Source: Chlamydomonas sphaeroides (lineage: Eukaryota; Chlorophyta; Chlorophyceae; Chlamydomonadales; Chlamydomonadaceae). From it: DNA of 11,832 nucleotides. Below are positions 6,990-11,832 of the stretch, piece after piece. The notes beneath the pieces were generated by a model, which worked only from the letters and a program-made list of their open reading frames with translations, made no database searches and was not told the DNA's origin. The position numbers and the translations under genes are program-made. Location of the stretch: the NCBI GenBank assembly GCA_001662425.1, contig BDDC01001184.1, forward strand, positions 12,475-24,306. The letters run 5' to 3'. Every line of letters starts with the position of its first letter. Position 1 is the first letter of the stretch.

Positions 6990-8718
6990 TTACAGCTTCG
7001 ATGACGGCTGAACGCAGCAAACCACGACCGTGATGTCGTCCATCTTGCCTCCCATGTACGCATAGCCAGCCTGCATGGATCATATGCAACCGTGAGAGCG
7101 CATTGTGACATGGCAGGACAGCTGTGCTGCGGCAGGACAGCTGTGCGCACCTGGAATGCGGCGTATGCGAATGGCGACGCAAACTTGGAGTCCGAAGCGC
7201 GGTGGCGCGCGTAGTGCGCCAGTACCTGCGCACAGGTCGCAGCGCCAATGAGAGGGAGCCGTGCCATGCCACACGCGCACACACGCACAAACACACCGGC
7301 CCCCGCAGCCACCTGGCCCCCCACCTGCGCCATCTTGGCCACCTCCATGCGCTGCTCGCCGCAGTACTTGAGCACGGACGCCACCTCCTCATCAAAGCAG
7401 TTGTCCCACAGCCCGTCCGTGCCCAGCACAACCAGGTCGCCGGGCACCACATTGACCTGCGGCGCGGCCGTGGACACCGTGAGCCCATGACGGCAGAGCC
7501 GGGCGTGCGCGCGTGCGAGTGCATGTGCGAGTGCGCGCATGCGAGTGTGTTCGGTTATATGTGTATGTGTGTGTGTTCCAGTGTTAAGTAGAACAGAATC
7601 CCATATGTGTGTGAGAGAGTAGTCATGTGAGCAGGGGTGTACCTCGAAGTGCTGCGCGGCGGACGGTTGGTCGGACATCGAGTCAGCGGAGCCGATCTGG
7701 TAGGGGAAGTTGAAGCCGTGCTGCTGCTGCGGCGTGTGGAACGCCACCTTGCCTGCATGCACGCGGCGGAGGGCGGCGTTGGGTGGTTGGGGCAGGGAAC
7801 AGAGGCGAGCCGGGCCGCCTCCGCGCCGCCTCCCCGCCGCCTCCCCGCCGCCTCCCCGCGGCCACCGTACCCGCCCTCAGTATGAGCAGGCCCGAGTCCC
7901 CGAGGTTGGACACCGCCAGCGTGTCGCCGTTGAGCACCGCCACGCAGGCGGTCGACGAGCCGCGGACCACCGTGAGGTTGTAGGCGCGCTCCAGGATGTT
8001 CTGCGAGCACGCGCAAGGCAGCGGCAGTTATGCATCCCGCGCTGCAACACGTGCAAGGCAGCGGCATATGTGCGTCCCGCGCTGCAACGCGTGTGCAAGC
8101 GCACAGCTAGAGGAATGAGCACCTGCGCCGAGAGGTCGGACTGGTCGTTGGCGTCGGATGAGGACGTCGTCGCCTCGTCGGCTGCCGCCGCCGCGTTGCC
8201 CATGAGCTGCCGCGCGTACGCCCCAGCGTCGACGCCCACCTCCGACTGTCCAAGGAGGACGCAAGGCACAGGCAGGTTGAGTCCAGCTCGAAGGCTTGCG
8301 CTGGGTGCCGGCTGGGGCGCGGGGGCTCACCCAGCCACCGACACCGTCCGCAACGCCGACGGCACGGCGGTTGTTGGCGATGAAGTACCAGTCCTCGCCG
8401 CCTTTAAGCATTTTATCCGGGTGCGGCAGCACAAAGGCGCCCGCCGCCAGCGCCAGTCCTGATGAGCTGCGGCGAGACGCGATTTTGGCATGTGGGTGGC
8501 AAGTGTGTATGCCATGGCGCCGCAGGTTCACGCAACCATGCTGCGCACCTCTGCGGCCTATCTGACGATCCGCCAGCTGATTGAGTGACAACGGCAGCAG
8601 CGGAGCCCGAGGCCGGCGGCTCGTCCGCACGCGACGCTGCGCGGGCCTCGTCCGCGAGGCAATGTGTCGCAAGCAGCGATCCCGTGCGTGTGACAGCTGC
8701 GTACGTCGTGAACTGCAT
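6990..8718 (-). CDS. PTC7-type PP2C protein phosphatase, complete, eight exons
   Basis: Minus-strand exons are 8718-8549, 8466-8331, 8245-8123, 8000-7871, 7752-7643, 7456-7325, 7225-7151 and 7070-6990. Every intron (82, 85, 122, 118, 186, 99 and 80 nt) is GT-AG and every phase matches, giving 957 nt and 318 residues. Landmarks are LPHPDKMLKGGED (Asp82), GVADGVGGW (Asp97), SEVGVDAGAYARQLM, RGSSTAC, NLGDSG (Asp178), QQHGFNFPYQ, VLGTDGLWDN (Asp237) and YMGGKMDDITVVV (Asp303/304). This is the order and spacing of the PTC7 branch of metal-dependent Ser/Thr phosphatases, close to the plant PP2C 55/80 group. The enzyme removes phosphate from Ser/Thr with Mn/Mg, and the metal-binding aspartates are present. 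Relatives work in mitochondria or chloroplasts. The first 56 residues (MQFTTYAAVTRTGSLLATHC...) have no catalytic motif and could be a targeting sequence, though acidic residues appear early. Residues about 118-143 form an Ala/Asp/Ser-rich insert. An alternative exon 6 donor 12 nt later would add VGGQ. Confidence 0.95.
7501..7576. repeat. TG/CG-rich microsatellite inside phosphatase intron 5
   Basis: Irregular TGCG and TG dinucleotide repeats occupy much of the 7457-7642 intron. Similar TG-type tracts lie in intron 6 (about 7264-7300) and in the ankyrin intron at 404-420. Confidence 0.75.
8011..8090. repeat. Two-copy 40-bp tandem repeat inside phosphatase intron 3
   Basis: 8011-8050 and 8051-8090 match at about 33 of 40 positions. 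The shared blocks are GCAAGGCAGCGGCA and TCCCGCGCTGCAAC. The repeat fills most of the 122-nt intron between exons 3 and 4, so this intron appears to have grown by duplication. Confidence 0.9.
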
Positions 8719-9166
8719 ACCAATGCGCTGGACTCAGGTACTGGTGCTCGCAGCAGAATGCAGACGTGATGCCCCCGCCACCCTGAACCTACTCGTCTCG
8801 CAGACGCTGACACAGGAGCTGGTAGGGCGTGAGAGGGCAAATGGCTGCGCAGCGAAGAGGAAAGCGAGCTCGCGCGCGGCCAAACGCTGAGCTTTTGCCC
8901 CAACGCCGACATAGAGGCTCTTGCTTCTTGCGTTATTTTGGGGCTTAGGAACATGGTGCCAATGCCGTCTAGAAGCTGAACTGCGTGGGCCACGGCTTGC
9001 GAGCGTGCCTGCCAATATAACTGCAGCATCCACGAGCAACAGTGACTGGACTTCTGTAGTGTGGAGTATTGTATGCACTCCACAGACGTTGAGGCCGTGC
9101 GAAGCGCCAGTTCCTACTCGTGCCTTCTGACCCGCGTCTTCCCGTCAGCGCCCCCCCTGCCCCCAG
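8719..9166. other. Upstream region of the phosphatase gene
   Basis: This should contain the 5' UTR and promoter of the minus-strand phosphatase gene. A long minus-strand open frame (9083 to 8028) runs through it and through the first introns. It is a read-through frame, not a better gene model, since spliced exon 1 joins in phase with better codon bias. No clear promoter element was found. Confidence 0.4.
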
Positions 9167-9508
9167 CTCGTCCTCCAGGGGTCCAACGTGGACAGCGTAG
9201 GCCTCTGCGCTACGCTTTCACCCTCAGCCCCGTTGGTACGTGGCTGCCGTTCACCTTACCCCGTGACAGTATGGTCGCTGCGCGCTGACAAGTCGGACGG
9301 CAACATGACTGCGACGGACGCTGGCACAGCAGAGCTACGGGATCGTCCTCGGCACATGTCGGGGACATCAGAGATAGAATGGGTGACAGCAACACCCCAT
9401 TGGAGTGAGAGAAGGGGCGTTGTCCCATCCCCCACGGGCCCCGTCCTCCGTCTGGGGCTGCCGGCCGCCCCCACCAATTTGCTACTACTGTTTGAGGCGT
9501 TGACCTAA
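9167..9508 (+). other. Weak plus-strand exon or ORF candidate
   Basis: A C-rich tract ending in CCCCCAG (acceptor-like) at 9166 is followed by a 113-codon frame to the TAA at 9506-9508. It begins LVLQGSNVDSVGLCATLSPS with G/C-rich third positions for about 22 codons, then loses bias. A TGTAA at 10025-10029 lies about 520 nt further on. A plus-strand gene would need upstream exons opposite the phosphatase promoter, which is unlikely. The internal ATG at 9305 would give 67 residues of no known family. Confidence 0.15.
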
Positions 9509-10641
9509 GGCACCCTACCACCCTATTGACTCTCGCCATACACACGGGATTCCGGAGTTCCTGCTGTACTATGCAACCTGTGTTTCTGTGTGTCTGGCTG
9601 TGCATGTGTATGTGCATGTCCTGCATGCGTGTGCCTCTGTGCTACGCTCTTTCTCCATGACACATCTTGGAAATGCCATCAGCCATGCACTGCAGGATCC
9701 TCGTAGGACCAGTGCGGCGGTGCCATCAGCCCTTGCGCATGCCCGCACATGTAGTAAAGCCGCCCCCGCCACAACTCTCGCTGGGCTGCACTGCGCATGT
9801 CAGGAGGTCCCAGTCAAGGGGCCCAGGGGTGTGTCTATCTGTTCAAGCCTGTGACCGCGCAGGACTCATTAAGGACTTAAGCCGTTCTCCGACTTCACAC
9901 CTTCAACTGGACCAAGACGCTTACCGGGTTGGTCTTACAGTCCCCGGGCTGCCAGCACCGGCGGTTGTCTCAGGTACCCTTCAATGACTTCCACGCTGGT
10001 TCTCCAATATCAAGCCTGTGAGCCTGTAAGGGTTCTTGCAGGACGGGCACGAGATCAGTGCGTAGCGGACGTCGCGAAGGCCCGAGTGTGGGTGGAGCGC
10101 AGGCGTGTGAAGCCACGCTGTGAGGCCGTGAGCTCGTGTGCGCCTGTGCGTGGGGGCCGCTCCCTGTGCCGCTCCCTCCCCCTCCCCCTGCGCCCAGTCG
10201 CGCCCCTATGCTATGCGCATTAAGCAGCAAGTCAACCGGCGTAGAGTGCGTGCCTGGCTGGCACTGTACTGCTGTGCGCAACCCCGGATTTTGATGCATG
10301 CTGGCAAGCAACCAGTGTTAGACAAGACTGCCTGCGTTCAAACCGCCAGCAGTCGTGGAGACGCCGGCAGTCGTGGAGACAGGGAGTCATGCGCGAAGTT
10401 GGGTGTCCTGCGCAACCTGTCAACGGGGGCGGCCCGCAGCTGTCAGCGGCGCAGACTTGCGTGAGGCGGACGCACTGGACCGAGGCTCACCCCTGGTATG
10501 GAACGCTGGGTGGTTGGTCCGCACGGGTGCGCAGCCCCTTGCTGACTTGCTGCACCGTGCCATCGCCCCTCGCTGCATCGTGTACGCAACCTGCAACCGG
10601 GGCTCCAGGATGTTCCTTCAACTCAAGTGCTAGGGGCGCCA
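9509..10641. other. Long spacer, no gene supported
   Basis: It contains a TG-rich tract (about 9578-9640), two copies of TCAAGCCTGTGA (near 9842 and 10010), the dispersed repeat copy at 9985-10010, and GCAGTCGTGGAGAC twice with an 18-bp period (10349-10380). Open frames on both strands are short and unconvincing. Confidence 0.4.
9985..10010 (+). repeat. Dispersed repeat, copy 2
   Basis: The segment TGACTTCCACGCTGGTTCTC followed by CAATAT matches 3688-3713 at 24 of 26 positions, in the same orientation and about 6.3 kb away. Confidence 0.7.
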
Positions 10642-10739
10642 GGCCGCCTCGCTGCATTGCCAGGCGGCCAGGCGGCCGGGCGGCCGCCTCGCTGCATTCA
10701 TGCATTCATCCAGTCATTCACGAACCGATCCAGTCATTC
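10642..10739 (+). repeat. Cluster of short direct repeats
   Basis: GGCCGCCTCGCTGCATT occurs exactly at 10642-10658 and 10682-10698, a 40-bp period. ATCCAGTCATTC occurs at 10708-10719 and 10728-10739, a 20-bp period. CAGGCGGC units lie between them. This looks like local slippage-type duplication. Confidence 0.8.
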
Positions 10740-11655
10740 GCGCAGCAACACATTCGTTACGCCGTGCTCTCCTCATGTACGACCCCAACCGACGCACGCA
10801 CACTCCCAGACTACGCAGGAGATATCGATGAATTCACGTTTTTGCAGGTTATAGATATTCCTACTTTGACTTCGTTCTAGTTTATCATAGACTCGCAGCG
10901 CTGCACCCCCGAGCAACCACCTCCTGGCCCCCCGACAGGCGCCGCCCGTCCCAGCGCGGCAAGCCGGCCCAGCGCGAGCTCCCAAAGTCACGAATGTTCC
11001 AATCAGCAATCAAGCACATTGGGGACCCCGCATGCGTGCTGCGGTGTCTAATGCCAGGGGGCTGAGCGCCGCGCGGCCCCTGCCGCCCCCGGCCCCAGCC
11101 ACCCCTGCCGCCCCGCGCCACAGGCGGCTGCAACCCCGCCAGCCCCCGCCACCGACGCATGCCACACGCCGCCCCAACGAACCCGTCACCATGCACCACG
11201 CTCCCGGCGCCTCCTGCTCAGTAAGCGAGCTGCGACTCCTGCTATGCTGCTCGCTCCGTATCTCTAGCTGCCTACTCGAGCACCACCGCAATCAGGACCC
11301 ATCCGACCTTTCTGCAAGACCCTACCTAGCTGCCCGTAGCCGCCCGGGGCCCACGCGCCGACTCGGCCCCGGCCCCAGCACTGCCTGCCTGCTTGCAACC
11401 CCTCCCCTCCCAACCCCACCCCACCCAACCACTGCGCCTCGCCCGGGCGCCAAAACAGGTAGGGTTGCGTCCCTGCGGGATTCGAGTGGGCAGCAGCGGG
11501 ACGGGTTTTGCCGTGTGGGTGCAGTACGGTTGTACGGCAAGTAAGTACATACATGTGTAGGGCAGACCATGCAGGTCGCCGCCGTCGCGCGCGCCGCCGC
11601 CGCCCACCCAACACCCAGCGGACCTGCTTGCACCCTCGCTCGCTGTGCCTGTGGC
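10740..11655. other. Probable 3' UTR and flank of the right-edge gene
   Basis: No gene is supported. From about 11050 to 11655 the minus strand is G-rich, like the ankyrin 3' UTR on its coding strand, so much of this may be 3' UTR of the gene ending at 11656. I found no TGTAA on the minus strand here, so the 3' end of that transcript is undefined. Confidence 0.35.
11399..11430 (-). repeat. G-quadruplex-type G runs on the minus strand
   Basis: The plus strand has at least five runs of three or four C, with loops of one to two bases. The minus strand, the likely transcript strand, therefore has matching G runs. It lies about 230-260 nt after the stop of the gene ending at 11656. Confidence 0.65.
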
Positions 11656-11787
11656 TCAGCGCAGCACCACCGGCATCTGTCCGGGCACCCAGCGCCAGAA
11701 GTCGCGCACCGCCATGCGCGGCACGCCGTGGATGACGGACTGCTCCACGGTGGGGGCGGCCTCGGGCAGCGAGCCCACCAGGAAGAG
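11656..11787 (-). CDS. Terminal exon of an unrecognised gene (partial)
   Basis: On the minus strand a pyrimidine tract ending in CGCAG is followed at 11787 by a phase-0 exon of 43 codons and TGA (11656-11658). It begins LFLVGSLPEAAPTVEQSVIH and ends VRDFWRWVPGQMPVVLR. Third positions are nearly all G or C, and the residue mix, with clustered Trp, Pro and hydrophobics, is that of a folded, constrained C-terminus rather than a chance frame. The rest of the gene lies beyond the right edge. I do not recognise the family and propose no function. Confidence 0.7.
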   Translation of the reverse strand, partial: LFLVGSLPEAAPTVEQSVIHGVPRMAVRDFWRWVPGQMPVVLR

Positions 11788-11791
11788 CTGC

Positions 11792-11832
11792 GGGGGGGGG
11801 GGGAAAGGGGGGGGGGGGGGGGGGGGGGGGGG
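11792..11832. repeat. Poly-G run at the window end
   Basis: Twelve G, then AAA, then 26 G to the last base. On the minus strand this is a C/T tract directly before the CGCAG acceptor of the exon at 11787, so part may be a real polypyrimidine tract. Its length and position at the very end also suggest a contig break or a homopolymer sequencing artefact. Confidence 0.85.

Noticed and set aside
6658..7524. 288-codon minus-strand frame across the phosphatase 3' exons
   Set aside because: It is in the wrong frame for the PP2C motifs and crosses introns 6 and 7.
9013..9020. TTATATTG on the minus strand as a TATA box for the phosphatase gene
   Set aside because: It lies nearly 300 nt from the ATG without other promoter evidence, and such 8-mers are common by chance.
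8028..9083. 351-codon minus-strand frame containing the first phosphatase motif
   Set aside because: It reads through intron sequence on both sides of exon 2. The spliced model starting at 8718 joins all exons in phase and explains the domain.
10642..10739. CRISPR-like array
   Set aside because: Only two copies per repeat, with differing units and periods. The eukaryotic context and local slippage explain it better.

Overview
The window looks like nuclear DNA of a green alga, probably a chlorophyte of the Chlamydomonadales/Sphaeropleales kind. Three things point that way. Coding stretches are very GC-rich with G or C in most third codon positions. Genes are split by short GT-AG introns of about 80-190 nt. 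TGTAA, the usual chlorophyte poly(A) signal, lies a few hundred nt downstream of three of the four best-supported stop codons. I saw no bacterial operon structure, rRNA, tRNA, CRISPR array or intact transposase. The organism assignment is inference.

Layout, left to right. (1) 92-762, plus strand: the last three exons of an ankyrin-repeat protein, followed by a G-rich 3' UTR holding a perfect G-quadruplex motif and a TGTAA at 1260. (2) 1300-3700: mostly unexplained. It has an AT-richer patch (about 2000-2380), a Cys-containing plus-strand ORF, and a weak minus-strand coding candidate (2802-3680, perhaps more to 2366). (3) 4228-5217, minus strand: a single-exon gene for a protein I do not recognise, with a transit-peptide-like N-terminus, a compact core and a four-fold Ala/Met heptad repeat at the C-terminus. 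(4) 5250-6990: gene-poor, partly low-GC, with a duplicated 46-bp segment and a hairpin inside a larger inverted repeat, perhaps a decayed mobile element. (5) 6990-8718, minus strand: a complete eight-exon gene for a PTC7-type PP2C protein phosphatase of 318 residues. All exon phases join cleanly and the metal-binding aspartates are present. (6) 8719-11655: no convincing gene, only short repeats and one weak plus-strand ORF. (7) 11656-11787, minus strand: the last exon of an unrecognised gene, whose upstream intron enters a poly-G/poly-C run that ends the window.

The genes are separate single-locus eukaryotic genes and show no sign of forming one system. The phosphatase is the only one with a well-defined biochemical role. 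The most interesting unknowns are the 4228-5217 protein, the conserved-looking exon at the right edge, and the repeats in the 5.8-6.5 kb region. I do not see a clear new multi-gene system here.
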